From: Variovorax paradoxus
Lineage (GTDB): Bacteria > Pseudomonadota > Gammaproteobacteria > Burkholderiales > Burkholderiaceae_C
DNA: 64,000 nt
Direction: 5' to 3'
Assembly (NCBI RefSeq): GCF_029919115.1
Contig: NZ_CP123990.1
Span: forward strand, 806,001-870,000
A program made the position numbers and the translations under genes. The notes beneath the pieces were generated by a model that was not told the DNA's origin, made no database searches, and worked only from the letters and a program-made list of their open reading frames with translations. Every line of letters begins with the position of its first letter. Position 1 is the first letter of the stretch. This document shows, in pieces, positions 56,121 to 64,000 of this stretch.

Positions 56121-57233
56121 GTGAAAAACATTATAGGTGCGAAGCGAAGCCCCGCGGCCGCTCCAAATCCCGCAGTTCCGGATCCCGCGGCTCAAAAAGC
56201 CGCGGAGGGTGCGGGGGCGCCGCACGCCTCCATCAAATTCATTACCGTGGATGCGGAATCCGCGGGCCAGCGGCTCGACAACTTCCTGTTCCGCCACCTG
56301 AAAGGCGTGCCCAAGACGCACGTCTACCGGATCATCCGGTCGGGCGAGGTGCGCATCAACAAGGGGCGGGCGCAGGCCGAAACCCGCATCGAGGTGGGCG
56401 ACGTGCTGCGGCTGCCGCCGGTGCGCATATCTGCCCGCGCCGAAGAAGGCGCCACGCCGCCCGCGCCGCCGCGCGAATTTCCGGTGCTGCTGGAGGACGA
56501 CGCGGTGCTGGCCATCGACAAGCCGGCCGGGGTGGCGGTGCATGGCGGCAGCGGCGTGAGCTTTGGCGTGATCGAGCAGCTGCGTACCGCGCGGCCGGCC
56601 GCCAAGTTCCTGGAGCTGGTGCATCGGCTCGATCGCGAGACCTCGGGCATTTTGCTGGTGGCCAAGAAGCGCAGCGCACTGGTGGCGCTGCAAGACCAGT
56701 TCCGCGACCGCGAAACGGGCAAGACCTATCTTGCGCTGGTCGAGGGCGCCTGGCCCGCCAACAAGAAGGTGCTCGATGCGCCGCTTGCCAAATACCTGCT
56801 GCCGGGTGATGGCGCAGGCGCCGGCGAGCGTCGTGTGCGCGTGGTCGCCAAGGACCATCCGGACGCGATGCGCGCCGTCACGCTGGTGCGGGTGCTGGCG
56901 CGGCTCACGCTGGCCGGCGATGCCACGCCTTTGTCATTGCTGGCGGTCACCATCAAGACCGGCCGCACGCACCAGATTCGCGTGCACCTTGCTTCGGCCG
57001 GCCACCCGATTGCCGGTGACGACAAGTACGGCGACTTCGAACGCCAGCGCGCGTTGCAAAAACTCGGCCTCAAGCGCATGTTCCTGCATGCCTGGCGTTT
57101 GCAGTTCAGCCATCCCTCGACCGGCGAGCGCGTGGCGCTGCAGGCCGGCTTGCCGCCTGAACTGCACGGCTTGATGCCGCCGCAGGCGCTCGAGGCGCTT
57201 GCCCAACATCCCACTCCCACGGCCAATGACTGA
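56121..57233 (+). CDS. rluC: Ribosomal large subunit pseudouridine synthase RluC
   Basis: A 370-residue RluA-family enzyme that converts uridines 955, 2504 and 2580 of 23S rRNA (E. coli numbering) to pseudouridine. Residues 1-45 are a Pro/Ala-rich tail. The S4 RNA-binding domain covers about 50-105 (GQRLDNFLFRHLKGVPKTHVYRIIRSGEVRINKGR). The catalytic motif is ELVHRLDRETSGILLVAKK with Asp171. The conserved TIKTGRTHQIRVHLASAGHPIAGDDKYG closes the core. The start is a GTG at 56121 with a weak ribosome site. It overlaps the downstream phosphatase start by 8 bases, heading a four-gene operon. Confidence 0.94.
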   Translation: MKNIIGAKRSPAAAPNPAVPDPAAQKAAEGAGAPHASIKFITVDAESAGQRLDNFLFRHLKGVPKTHVYRIIRSGEVRINKGRAQAETRIEVGDVLRLPPVRISARAEEGATPPAPPREFPVLLEDDAVLAIDKPAGVAVHGGSGVSFGVIEQLRTARPAAKFLELVHRLDRETSGILLVAKKRSALVALQDQFRDRETGKTYLALVEGAWPANKKVLDAPLAKYLLPGDGAGAGERRVRVVAKDHPDAMRAVTLVRVLARLTLAGDATPLSLLAVTIKTGRTHQIRVHLASAGHPIAGDDKYGDFERQRALQKLGLKRMFLHAWRLQFSHPSTGERVALQAGLPPELHGLMPPQALEALAQHPTPTAND

Positions 57234-57897
57234 TTCTTCCCGCCCCCTGCGCTTCGACCTGATCGCCTTCGATTGGGACGGCACGCTTTACGACTCCACC
57301 CGGCTCATCGTGCGCTGCATCCAGGCGGCGGTGATCGACGTCGGCGGCGCCAAGCCGAGCGAAAACGACGCCGCCTGGGTCATCGGCCTGGGCTTGGCCG
57401 AGGCCCTGGCGCGTGCGGCGCCCGATGTGCCGAAGGAAAAATACGCCGAACTCGGCGCGCGCTACCGCTATCACTACCTGCAGCACCAGGACGACCTGGT
57501 GCTTTTCGACGGAGTGCTCCAGATGATCGACGCCCTGCGCGCGCGCGGCCACAAGCTTGCCGTGGCTACCGGCAAATCGCGCCGCGGATTGAACGAAGCG
57601 CTCAAGACAGTCGCGCTGCGCGACCGCTTCGACGCTTCGCGCACGGCCGACGAGACATTCGGCAAACCGCATCCGCGCATGCTGCTGGAACTGATGGAAG
57701 AACTCGAGGTGCCGGCCGAACGCACCCTGATGATCGGCGACACCACGCATGACCTGCAGCTGGCGCTCAACGCCGGTTGCGCGAGCGTGGGCGTGAGCTA
57801 CGGCGCACACGAACCCGAAAGCTTCGACGAGCTGAAGCCGTTGTTCGTTGCCCATTCGGTGGCCAGCCTCGAGGCCTGGCTCCTGGACAACGCCTGA
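57226..57897 (+). CDS. HAD-family hydrolase, phosphoglycolate phosphatase-like
   Basis: A 223-residue HAD protein. Motif I is FDWDGTLYDS (Asp16, Asp18), motif II is the Thr in LAVATGKSRRG, motif III the Lys in FGKPHPRMLLELM and motif IV MIGDTTHDLQLALNAG. A helical cap lies at about 30-95. It matches the Gph/YrfG-like proteins placed beside rluC in many betaproteobacteria. It would hydrolyse a small phosphomonoester, and its physiological substrate is unproven. The start at ATG 57226 is inside the rluC end (8-base overlap). Confidence 0.9.
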   Translation: MTDSSRPLRFDLIAFDWDGTLYDSTRLIVRCIQAAVIDVGGAKPSENDAAWVIGLGLAEALARAAPDVPKEKYAELGARYRYHYLQHQDDLVLFDGVLQMIDALRARGHKLAVATGKSRRGLNEALKTVALRDRFDASRTADETFGKPHPRMLLELMEELEVPAERTLMIGDTTHDLQLALNAGCASVGVSYGAHEPESFDELKPLFVAHSVASLEAWLLDNA

Positions 57898-57911
57898 GCG
57901 AAGATCTTGCG

Positions 57912-58283
57912 ATGAGCGAAGAAGAGCCCATTCCCCTTTGCAACGCCTCGGACCTGGTCGAAGGCAGCCTCGCCGTACCTTTCGACGTGGTCTACGGCGG
58001 CGAAACCTGCCGTGCTTTTGCAGTGCGCTTCGAAGGGCAGCCGCACGCCTACCTGAACCGATGCAGCCACGTGGCCATGGAAATGGATTTCCAGCCCGAC
58101 CGCTTCTTCGACGACAGCGGCCAGTGGCTGCTCTGCGCCACGCACGGCGCGGTCTACAAGCCGGACACGGGCGAGTGCGCCGGCGGCCCGTGCCGCGGCG
58201 GCCTCGTGAAGATCGCCCTCAGCGAACGTGACGGCGTGGTGCACTGGCATACTGCCTGGAACCTCCATCCCCTGACTTTTTGA
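57912..58283 (+). CDS. Rieske [2Fe-2S] domain protein
   Basis: A 123-residue stand-alone Rieske protein. Ligands are Cys51-x-His53 (RCSHVAMEMDF) and Cys75-x2-His78 (LLCATHGAVYKPDTGECAGGPCRGG). There is no membrane anchor or oxygenase domain, so it is a soluble electron carrier or redox sensor. It is regularly found between the rluC-linked HAD gene and the S49 peptidase gene in Burkholderiales; the role is unknown. The ATG at 57912 is 14 bases after the HAD stop and 2 bases separate its stop from the next start. Confidence 0.92.
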   Translation: MSEEEPIPLCNASDLVEGSLAVPFDVVYGGETCRAFAVRFEGQPHAYLNRCSHVAMEMDFQPDRFFDDSGQWLLCATHGAVYKPDTGECAGGPCRGGLVKIALSERDGVVHWHTAWNLHPLTF

Positions 58284-58285
58284 CA

Positions 58286-59329
58286 ATGACCGACCCGAAC
58301 CGCACGGAACCTGAAGGTTTTGATCCTTTTGAGCCGGCCACTCCCATTGCGTCCTCGCAGGGCGCGCCGAAGAACATGGCCAAAGATCCCACGCAGCGTC
58401 CCGGATGGGAACGTGCAACGCTGGAGAAGCTCGCCTTCGCTTCCCTGAACGAACAGAAGGCCGCGCGCCGCTGGAAGACCTTCACGCGTCTTTCGTGGCT
58501 CGCCTTCTTCATCTTCCTGGTCTGGCTCGCAATGTCGCGCAGCACGCCGAGCACCGCCAAGACCACGGCCCACACGGCCGTCGTCGAGATCAAGGGCGAA
58601 ATTGCCAATGGCGGCGATGCGAGTGCTGAATTCGTCGTGGCTGCAATGAAAACAGCCTTCGAGGACGAGGGCGCCAAGGGCATCGTGCTACTCATCAATT
58701 CGCCTGGCGGAAGCCCCGTGCAGGCCGGCATCATCAGCGATGAGATCAAGCGCCTCAAAGCCAAGCACAAGAAGCCGGTGTACGCGGTGGTCGAAGAAAC
58801 CTGCGCCTCGGCCGCTTATTACATTGCGGCCGCCACCGACAAGATCTTTGTCGACAAGGCGAGCATCGTCGGCAGCATCGGCGTGCTGATGGACGGTTTC
58901 GGCTTTACCGGCGTGATGGACAAGGTTGGCGTCGAGCGCCGGCTGCTGACGGCCGGAGAGAACAAGGGCTTCCTCGACCCGTTCAGCCCGATGAGCGATG
59001 CGCAACGCGCGCATGCCCAGACCATGCTGAACCAGATTCACCAGCAGTTCATCAACGTGGTGAAGGCGGGGCGCGGCGACCGGCTCAAGCTCGATACCCC
59101 CGGCCTTTTCAGCGGGCTGTTCTGGAGCGGCGAACAAGCTGTCGAGTTCGGCTTGGCGGATCAGCTGGGCAACGTGGACTACGTGGCACGCGAAGTCATC
59201 AAGGCCGAAGAGGTGACCGACTACACGCGACGCGACAACGTGGCCGAAAAGCTCGCCAAGAAATTCGGCGCCGCCATGGGCGACGCCACGGTGCGCTCGC
59301 TGCAGTCCGCCGCGCCGGCGCTGCGCTAA
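58286..59329 (+). CDS. sppA: S49 signal-peptide peptidase (SppA-like)
   Basis: A 347-residue inner-membrane protease. A hydrophilic N-tail (1-65) and a single helix (66-83) precede the S49 domain: HTAVVEIKGEIANGGDASAEFV, INSPGGSPVQAG, then VVEETCASAAYYIAAATDKI with catalytic Ser175, followed by VGSIGVLMDGFGFTGVMDK near the catalytic Lys. Short-form enzymes like this assemble as octamers and clear cleaved signal peptides. ATG 58286 is preferred over the TTG 58280. It is the last gene of the rluC operon. Confidence 0.93.
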   Translation: MTDPNRTEPEGFDPFEPATPIASSQGAPKNMAKDPTQRPGWERATLEKLAFASLNEQKAARRWKTFTRLSWLAFFIFLVWLAMSRSTPSTAKTTAHTAVVEIKGEIANGGDASAEFVVAAMKTAFEDEGAKGIVLLINSPGGSPVQAGIISDEIKRLKAKHKKPVYAVVEETCASAAYYIAAATDKIFVDKASIVGSIGVLMDGFGFTGVMDKVGVERRLLTAGENKGFLDPFSPMSDAQRAHAQTMLNQIHQQFINVVKAGRGDRLKLDTPGLFSGLFWSGEQAVEFGLADQLGNVDYVAREVIKAEEVTDYTRRDNVAEKLAKKFGAAMGDATVRSLQSAAPALR

Positions 59330-59350
59330 GACTTTCCCCCGGCGGCCGGC

Positions 59351-60505
59351 TCAGGCGGGCTGGTCGCCGCTGTTCGTGTATCGGGCCGAGGCCGCAAGCG
59401 CCACGGCAAACACCACCACCACGTAGAGCGCGGCCGTCAGCGAACTGGCCCGCGCCAGCAGGCCGATGACCGCCGGACCGGCCATGAACCCCAGATAGGC
59501 CACGGCCGAGACGGCGGCAATGCCGGTGGCGGGTTCCACGCCCGGCACGCGCGCCGAGGCGCCGAACAGAATTGGCACGACGTTCGCGAAACCGACGCCC
59601 ACGCCGGCAAAGCCGATCAGCGCGAGCCAGGGCAGGTCGGTCAGCAGCACCAGTGTCATGGCGGCGGCCGCGAGCACCCCACTACCAAGCAGCAGCGCAG
59701 CCGGTGAAAAGCGGGCGCGCATGGCGTCGCCGCCGAAGCGCGCGGCGGCCATGGCCGCCGAGAAGCTCGCGTAGGCCAGCGCGGCCTGCTTTTGCGGGCT
59801 GCCGAGTTCCTGCTGCATATAGAGCACGCTCCAGTCGTAGATGGCGCCCTCGGCAATCAGGCCGAGCGCTGCGAGCACGCCCAGCACCGCGAGCGCGCCG
59901 CGGGGTAGCCGGAACTTGCGGTCTGCGGCAGTTGCATCGCTTGCGGCCGGCGGGTTGGGCAGCATGCGCATCGAAGACACGGCCACCAGGAGCGCCATGG
60001 CGCTCGCAACCCACAGCAGGTGCGCCTGCGCGCCCAGGCCGGCGGCGAGTGCGGCGCTGCCGCTCGCGGCACCGGCCATGCCGCCCAGGCTGAACATGCC
60101 GTGCATGCCGCTCATCAGCGGCGTGCCGCCATGCAGTTCGAGCTGCGCCGCTTCGGTATTGATGGCCACGTCGAACACGCTGGTCACCAGGCCGAAGGCC
60201 GCCAGCAGCGCCAGCAGGGCAGGGTAGCCGGGCATGGCGATGAGTCCGGCCAGCAGCAGCGCATAGACGCAGCCGCAGGCCGCCGCCATGCGCCGCGGAC
60301 CGTGGCGGCCGATCCAGCGGCCGGCGCTGGTCAGGCCGTACATCGCTCCGGCACCGGCCGCAAGCATCGCCAGGCCGAGCTGGGCCTCGTCGATGCCGTA
60401 GTGAGCCTTGACGGTGGGAACGTGCACGCCCCAGGTCGCGAAGATGAAACCCGAAGAAAAAAACTGCGCGCGCGAGGCCCAGCGGGTGCTGGCGGTGACC
60501 ACCAT
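59351..60505 (-). CDS. MFS transporter, YbjJ-like
   Basis: A 384-residue transporter with 12 hydrophobic helices. The start MVVTASTRWASRAQFFSSGFIFATWGVHVPTVKAHYGIDEAQLGLAMLAAGAG matches the YbjJ/FucP-distant group of MFS proteins. The mid-loop contains a cytoplasmic segment around residues 185-200. The start is ATG 60505; the TTG at 60511 overlaps the methyltransferase stop. It follows the methyltransferase gene by 2 bases and is probably co-transcribed with maf and the methyltransferase. Substrate unknown. Confidence 0.87.
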   Translation of the reverse strand: MVVTASTRWASRAQFFSSGFIFATWGVHVPTVKAHYGIDEAQLGLAMLAAGAGAMYGLTSAGRWIGRHGPRRMAAACGCVYALLLAGLIAMPGYPALLALLAAFGLVTSVFDVAINTEAAQLELHGGTPLMSGMHGMFSLGGMAGAASGSAALAAGLGAQAHLLWVASAMALLVAVSSMRMLPNPPAASDATAADRKFRLPRGALAVLGVLAALGLIAEGAIYDWSVLYMQQELGSPQKQAALAYASFSAAMAAARFGGDAMRARFSPAALLLGSGVLAAAAMTLVLLTDLPWLALIGFAGVGVGFANVVPILFGASARVPGVEPATGIAAVSAVAYLGFMAGPAVIGLLARASSLTAALYVVVVFAVALAASARYTNSGDQPA

Positions 60506-60507
60506 CG

Positions 60508-61272
60508 TCAACGCCCGATCGCGAACACCGCGGGCAGGCGTTCGTCCGTAGCGGCGCCGGGCGCCTTGGCGCGCCAGGCTTTCACCGTTTCGCTGCGCAC
60601 GTGTGCGGTCGCCAGCGTCAGGCCGCGGGCCACCGCGAGCCGGGTGTTGTGCTGCAGCGTTTGAACCAGCGCCTGGAGCAGGGCGGCGTTGCGGTAAGGG
60701 GTTTCGATGAACAACTGCGTCTGGCCCGACTTGAGCGCCAGCGTCTCGAGTTCGCGGATGCGGCTTTGGCGTTCGCCCGAATCCTGCGGCAGGTAACCGA
60801 CGAAAGCGAAGTTCTGGCCGTTGAGTCCGCTGGCGGCCAGTGCCAGCAGCAGCGACACCGGGCCGGTGAGCGGCACGACGGAAATGCCCAGGTCGTGCGC
60901 AGCGCGTGCCACCGAAGAGCCTGGGTCGGCCACCGCCGGCATCCCGGCCTCGCTCAGGAGTCCGATGTCATGGCCTTCGAGCGCCGCAGCCAGCAAGGGC
61001 CGGGCATCGAATTGGCCCGCGTGGTCGCCTTTTTTATGGACTTCGCGCGGCAATTCGCGGATGTCTTGCGCCTGCAGCGGCGCCGCCAGCGGAGCGACGG
61101 CGTCGATCCGCTTCAGGTAGGCGCGGGCGGACTTGGCGTTTTCGCAGATCCAGTGCGTGATGCCGGCGGCTGCCTGAAGCGTGCCGAGGGGCAGGGCGTC
61201 CTGGAGCGGTGCCTGGGTGTCGCAGCCGAAATCGAGCGGCGCGGGTACGAGATAGAGCTTGCCCGTCGTCAC
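60508..61272 (-). CDS. SAM-dependent methyltransferase, tetrapyrrole methylase fold (RsmI-like)
   Basis: A 254-residue TP-methylase-fold protein. Typical segments are GKLYLVPAPLDFG (N-terminal GxLxLVxxPIG equivalent), LLSEAGMPAVADPGSSVARAAHDLGISVVPLTGPVSLLLALAASGLNGQNFAFVGYLP and a late IETPYRNAALL. It resembles RsmI (2'-O-methylation of C1402 in 16S rRNA) but is the shorter YraL-related type, so the target is uncertain. The start is GTG at 61272, overlapping the maf stop as GTGA. It is followed by the MFS gene after 2 bases. Confidence 0.88.
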   Translation of the reverse strand: MTTGKLYLVPAPLDFGCDTQAPLQDALPLGTLQAAAGITHWICENAKSARAYLKRIDAVAPLAAPLQAQDIRELPREVHKKGDHAGQFDARPLLAAALEGHDIGLLSEAGMPAVADPGSSVARAAHDLGISVVPLTGPVSLLLALAASGLNGQNFAFVGYLPQDSGERQSRIRELETLALKSGQTQLFIETPYRNAALLQALVQTLQHNTRLAVARGLTLATAHVRSETVKAWRAKAPGAATDERLPAVFAIGR

Positions 61273-61850
61273 AGCAATTCGACTCCGGCGGAACGCAGCA
61301 TGCGGCAGGTTCGGATCAGCGGCAGGCCGACGAGGGCTGTGGGGTCATCGCTGTCGATGGCGCTCAGCAATGCGATGCCGAGTCCTTCGCTCTTGGCGCT
61401 GCCCGCGCAGTCGTAGGGCTGTTCGGCCCGCAGGTAGCGCTCGATGGCCGCATCGTCGAGGTCCCGGAAAACGACCCGAACCAGCGCCACGTCGCGTTCG
61501 ACGAAGCCGGTGGCTTGGCAAACGACGGCCACGGCCGTCTGGAATATCAGCGTTTGGCCGCGCATCTTGCGCAACTGGGCCGTGGCGCGCGCGTGATCGC
61601 CGGGCTTGCCGAGCGCCTCGCCGGCCAGGTCGGCCACCTGGTCCGAGCCGATGACGACGGCTTCGGGAAAGCGAGCCGCCACGGCGCGGGCCTTTTCCAG
61701 TGCCAGGCGCTCAGCCAGTTCGCGCGGGGTCTCGCCAGGAAGTGCGGTTTCGTCGACTTCCGGCGGCTGCACGTCGAAGGGCAAATGAAGGCGGTTCAGC
61801 AGTTCGCGCCGGTAGCGCGAGGTCGAGGCGAGGATCAAGGGGCGTTGCAT
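61269..61850 (-). CDS. Maf-family nucleotide pyrophosphatase
   Basis: A 193-residue Maf protein. The N-terminal ILASTSRYRRELLNRLHLPFDVQPPEVDETALPGETP and the conserved VVIGSDQVADLAGEALGKPGDHARATAQLRKMRGQT are diagnostic. The pattern LASTSRYR fits the YceF (7-methyl-GTP) subgroup rather than YhdE. It hydrolyses modified or canonical NTPs to monophosphates, preventing misincorporation. ATG 61850; the reading to 61892 enters the divergent promoter region. It is divergent from the yceD gene across 81 bases. Confidence 0.92.
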   Translation of the reverse strand: MQRPLILASTSRYRRELLNRLHLPFDVQPPEVDETALPGETPRELAERLALEKARAVAARFPEAVVIGSDQVADLAGEALGKPGDHARATAQLRKMRGQTLIFQTAVAVVCQATGFVERDVALVRVVFRDLDDAAIERYLRAEQPYDCAGSAKSEGLGIALLSAIDSDDPTALVGLPLIRTCRMLRSAGVELL

Positions 61851-61931
61851 GGAGACGATTGTGCGTGAGCCCGCAAGAGCCTTTGGCCGCACCGCGCCAA
61901 TTCCCCCGGCGGGCGCGCTAGACTGGTGCGG

Positions 61932-62489
61932 ATGAAGAGAGAATTTGTTCCCCGGCGGCTCGACGTGGCCGCCTTTGCCGCTGAAGCCGCGGTGCTGTCA
62001 GCTGACGACCCGGTGCCCGATTACTCCCGGCTGGCGCAAGAACTGGCTGCACCGGCGCCGGAAGCCTTGGTGCACTGGGAGGCGACTGGCGAACAGCGCA
62101 CCGGCGCTGACGGCAAGGCCGAACCCTGGCTGCACTTGGTAGCCGAAACAACGGTGCCGCTGGTGTGCCAGCGCTGCCTGGCACCGGTTGATACGCTTGT
62201 TGCATCCGACCGCTGGTTCCGTTTTGTGGCCGATGAGGCCACGGCAGATGCCGAAGACGACGAATCCGAAGAAGACCTGCTGGTCGTGAGCCGCGATTTC
62301 GACCTCCATGCGCTCATCGAGGACGAACTTTTGATGGAAATCCCCGTCATGCCTGTCCACGAGGTCTGCCCGACGCCGATCCAGCTTTCGTCCAGCGACG
62401 AGGACTTCAAGGCGGCCGAAGAGGCCAAGCCCAACCCGTTTGCGGTGCTCGGTGCGTTGCGTTCGCGCAAGCCGGAAGAGGGCAAGTAG
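61932..62489 (+). CDS. yceD: DUF177/YceD family protein (23S rRNA accumulation)
   Basis: A 185-residue protein. A conserved [12 protein letters not shown] (Cys79, Cys82) and a later [18 protein letters not shown] are the metal-binding-like DUF177 marks; the middle is acidic ([15 protein letters not shown]). YceD is needed for normal 23S rRNA levels in plants and some bacteria. It stands at the head of the conserved yceD-rpmF-plsX-fabH block. The ATG at 61932 has GGTGCGG upstream, a modest ribosome-binding site. Confidence 0.92.
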   Translation: MKREFVPRRLDVAAFAAEAAVLSADDPVPDYSRLAQELAAPAPEALVHWEATGEQRTGADGKAEPWLHLVAETTVPLVCQRCLAPVDTLVASDRWFRFVADEATADAEDDESEEDLLVVSRDFDLHALIEDELLMEIPVMPVHEVCPTPIQLSSSDEDFKAAEEAKPNPFAVLGALRSRKPEEGK

Positions 62490-62509
62490 CCCTTTCCCGC
62501 AGGCTGGGC

Positions 62510-62515
62510 TATAAT
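62510..62515 (+). promoter_or_regulatory. Candidate -10 box for rpmF
   Basis: TATAAT, a perfect sigma-70 -10 hexamer, lies 21 bases after the yceD stop and 120 bases before rpmF. No good -35 box is visible 17 bases upstream. It would give rpmF a second promoter and an untranslated leader of about 115 bases. Confidence 0.4.
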
Positions 62516-62635
62516 CATGGGCTTCGCGCGCGCCGCCGTGAGCAGCAAGACAGGCCAAGGCATTCCATACATGCCGCTGTATTGCCACTGCAAGAGAGCG
62601 CATCCAATCACTCACCTAACAGTCCAGGAGCCATC

Positions 62636-62818
62636 ATGGCCGTCCAGCAAAACAAGAAGTCGCCTTCCAAGCGCGGCATGCACCGTTCCCACAATGCGCT
62701 GGTCGTGCCCGGCATTGCCGTGGAGCCGACCACCGGTGAAACGCACCTGCGTCACCACATCAGCCCGAACGGTTTCTACCGTGGCCGTCAGGTCCTCAAG
62801 AACAAGTCCGAAGCCTGA
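62636..62818 (+). CDS. rpmF: Ribosomal protein L32 (bL32)
   Basis: A 60-residue protein, full length and typical: [20 protein letters not shown] followed by [37 protein letters not shown]. It lacks the zinc-binding cysteines found in some bL32 proteins, as expected for proteobacteria. A good AGGAG lies 7 bases upstream of the ATG. It is the second gene of the yceD-rpmF-plsX-fabH block. Confidence 0.97.
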   Translation: MAVQQNKKSPSKRGMHRSHNALVVPGIAVEPTTGETHLRHHISPNGFYRGRQVLKNKSEA

Positions 62819-62836
62819 TTTCGCATCCCAAGGCCG

Positions 62837-62878
62837 AGGCCCGAAGCTACTTTTGCTGTAGCGTCGGGCCTTTGTTTT
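62837..62878 (+). terminator. Terminator-like hairpin between rpmF and plsX
   Basis: AGGCCCGA-A-GCTAC (62837-62850) pairs with GTAGC-G-TCGGGCCT (62858-62871): 13 base pairs with one mismatch and a 7-base loop, followed by TTGTTTT. It looks like an intrinsic terminator that ends at the plsX start codon (62880), so plsX and fabH would need read-through, attenuation or their own promoter. Confidence 0.75.
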
Positions 62879-62879
62879 G

Positions 62880-63977
62880 ATGGTTACGTCTTCCTCCTCC
62901 GAATCTGCCGCCGCACCCGGTGCGATCACGCTTGCCGTGGATTGCATGGGTGGCGACCATGGGCCGCGCGTCACGCTAGCGGCCTGCCGGGCCTTTCTTG
63001 ATCGGCATGCGGAAGCGTCGCTGCTGCTGGTCGGCGCACCTGCCGCATTGGCTGGTTTTGGCGAGCACCCTAGGGCGCGCATCGTTGCAGCCAGCGAAGT
63101 GGTCGGCATGGACGACCCGGTCGAGATCGCATTGCGCAAGAAGAAAGACTCTTCAATGCGGATCGCGATCCAGCAGGTCAAGGATGGTGCCGCCCAAGCG
63201 GCCATTTCGGCCGGCAACACCGGCGCATTGATGGCAATTGCGCGCTACCTCCTCAAAACGCTCGACGGCATCGACCGCCCCGCCATTGCGCCGCAGTTGC
63301 CGAACATCAAGGGCGGCGCTACCACCGTGCTCGATTTGGGCGCGAATGTCGATTGCGACGCCGAAGATTTGTTGCAATTTGCCGTGCTGGGCTCGGCGCT
63401 GGTTTCCGCGCTCACGGGCAACGAGTCGCCTTCGGTCGGCTTGCTCAATGTGGGCGAAGAGGCGATCAAGGGCAGTGAAACAATCAAAAAAGCGAGTCAA
63501 CTGCTTCGTACTGCGGCTAATTCCAAAGATTTGAACTTCTACGGAAACGTGGAAGGCAACGATATCTTCAAGGGAACGACCGACATCGTCGTATGTGACG
63601 GCTTTGTTGGGAACGTTGCTCTGAAGGCCAGCGAAGGCGTCGCGTCGATGATCGGTGAATTCATTCGCGTGGAATTTTCGCGAAGCATTTTTACCAAGGC
63701 TGCGGCTATCGTTGCCTATCCGGTGCTAAAAGCGTTTAAAAATCGCCTGGATCACCGTCGTTACAACGGCGCGGCCTTGCTGGGCCTGCGCGGCCTGGTT
63801 TTCAAGAGCCATGGCTCGGCTGACGAAGTGGCTTTCGGCCATGCGCTGGATCGCGCTTATGATGCCGCTCGCAACAACCTGCTCGATCGCGTGCGGGCCC
63901 GCATTGCCCACGCCGCGCCTTTACTTGCGCGGCAGGAGCCAGCGGTGCCAGCGGACGCGACGGCCCTTCACGCTTGA
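62880..63977 (+). CDS. plsX: Phosphate acyltransferase PlsX
   Basis: A 365-residue enzyme that turns acyl-ACP into acyl-phosphate, the donor for PlsY in phospholipid synthesis. Family marks are [14 protein letters not shown] near the start, [43 protein letters not shown] and [16 protein letters not shown]. The ATG at 62880 is chosen; the adjacent TTG at 62877 would add one residue. The stop overlaps the fabH start (TGATG), linking phospholipid and fatty-acid initiation. The terminator-like hairpin directly upstream may limit its expression relative to rpmF. Confidence 0.95.
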   Translation: MVTSSSSESAAAPGAITLAVDCMGGDHGPRVTLAACRAFLDRHAEASLLLVGAPAALAGFGEHPRARIVAASEVVGMDDPVEIALRKKKDSSMRIAIQQVKDGAAQAAISAGNTGALMAIARYLLKTLDGIDRPAIAPQLPNIKGGATTVLDLGANVDCDAEDLLQFAVLGSALVSALTGNESPSVGLLNVGEEAIKGSETIKKASQLLRTAANSKDLNFYGNVEGNDIFKGTTDIVVCDGFVGNVALKASEGVASMIGEFIRVEFSRSIFTKAAAIVAYPVLKAFKNRLDHRRYNGAALLGLRGLVFKSHGSADEVAFGHALDRAYDAARNNLLDRVRARIAHAAPLLARQEPAVPADATALHA

Positions 63978-64000
63978 TGAGCCCTTTTTCACGCATCACC
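63977..64000 (+). CDS. fabH: 3-oxoacyl-ACP synthase III (FabH), first 8 codons only
   Basis: The window ends eight codons into this gene: MSPFSRIT, which overlaps the plsX stop as TGATG. The start, the position after plsX and the conserved gene order identify it as fabH, whose products commonly continue with GTGSYLPPR. FabH condenses acetyl-CoA with malonyl-ACP to begin fatty-acid synthesis. The catalytic part lies outside the window, so the call rests on context. Confidence 0.75.

Overview
This 64 kb window is a high-GC, densely packed stretch of proteobacterial chromosome. Gene content and protein character point to a betaproteobacterium of the Burkholderiales, most likely Comamonadaceae and Variovorax-like. 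The reasons are the DUF177-rpmF-plsX-fabH block, the ppc / hemC-hemD-hemX-hemY arrangement, an AlgZ/AlgR-type two-component pair beside argH, DUF3297 and DUF2277 proteins, and a GATAGCT palindrome upstream of rne. The lineage is inferred from recognition, not computed. I recognise no rRNA, tRNA, CRISPR array, insertion sequence or integrase.

Layout. 0-7 kb: cut type II dehydroquinase (aroQ) divergent from an IclR regulator, then an NADPH-FMN reductase, a secreted unknown, a CynX-type MFS carrier with a GntR/FadR regulator, and penicillin-binding protein 1C. 7-15 kb: a selenium locus. selD is transcribed away from a minus-strand run of binding protein, ATPase, two permeases and selU, with GNAT, DUF2277 and LysE-type genes following closely. 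14.5-23.6 kb: small secreted proteins, an RNase HI-type protein, a cytochrome c, a giant thioester alpha-2-macroglobulin and an OpgC-like membrane protein.

23.6-28.7 kb is a compact type VI secretion island: vgrG, DUF2169 adaptor, DUF4150 PAAR-like tip, a 358-residue candidate toxin and an 85-residue candidate immunity protein. Every junction overlaps by 1 or 4 bases, and no T6SS core genes are present. This is the best candidate here for an undescribed system. 28.8-45 kb: an SGNH hydrolase, lipoproteins, a rhomboid protease with a helical tail, argH divergent from an AlgZ/AlgR-type pair, a PerM-type membrane protein, a LysR regulator, an MFS exporter and a stand-alone GH94-type protein.

45-64 kb is core metabolism: ppc divergent from hemCDXY, RNase E with a 559-base upstream region, rluC - phosphatase - Rieske - S49 peptidase as one operon, maf - methyltransferase - MFS as another, and yceD-rpmF-plsX-fabH (cut at the right edge).

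The genes form several working units: selenium capture, activation and tRNA selenation; envelope defence and peptidoglycan repair (PBP1C and A2M, usually neighbours but here 9 kb apart); contact-dependent antagonism; tetrapyrrole synthesis; and RNA maturation coupled to phospholipid and fatty-acid initiation.
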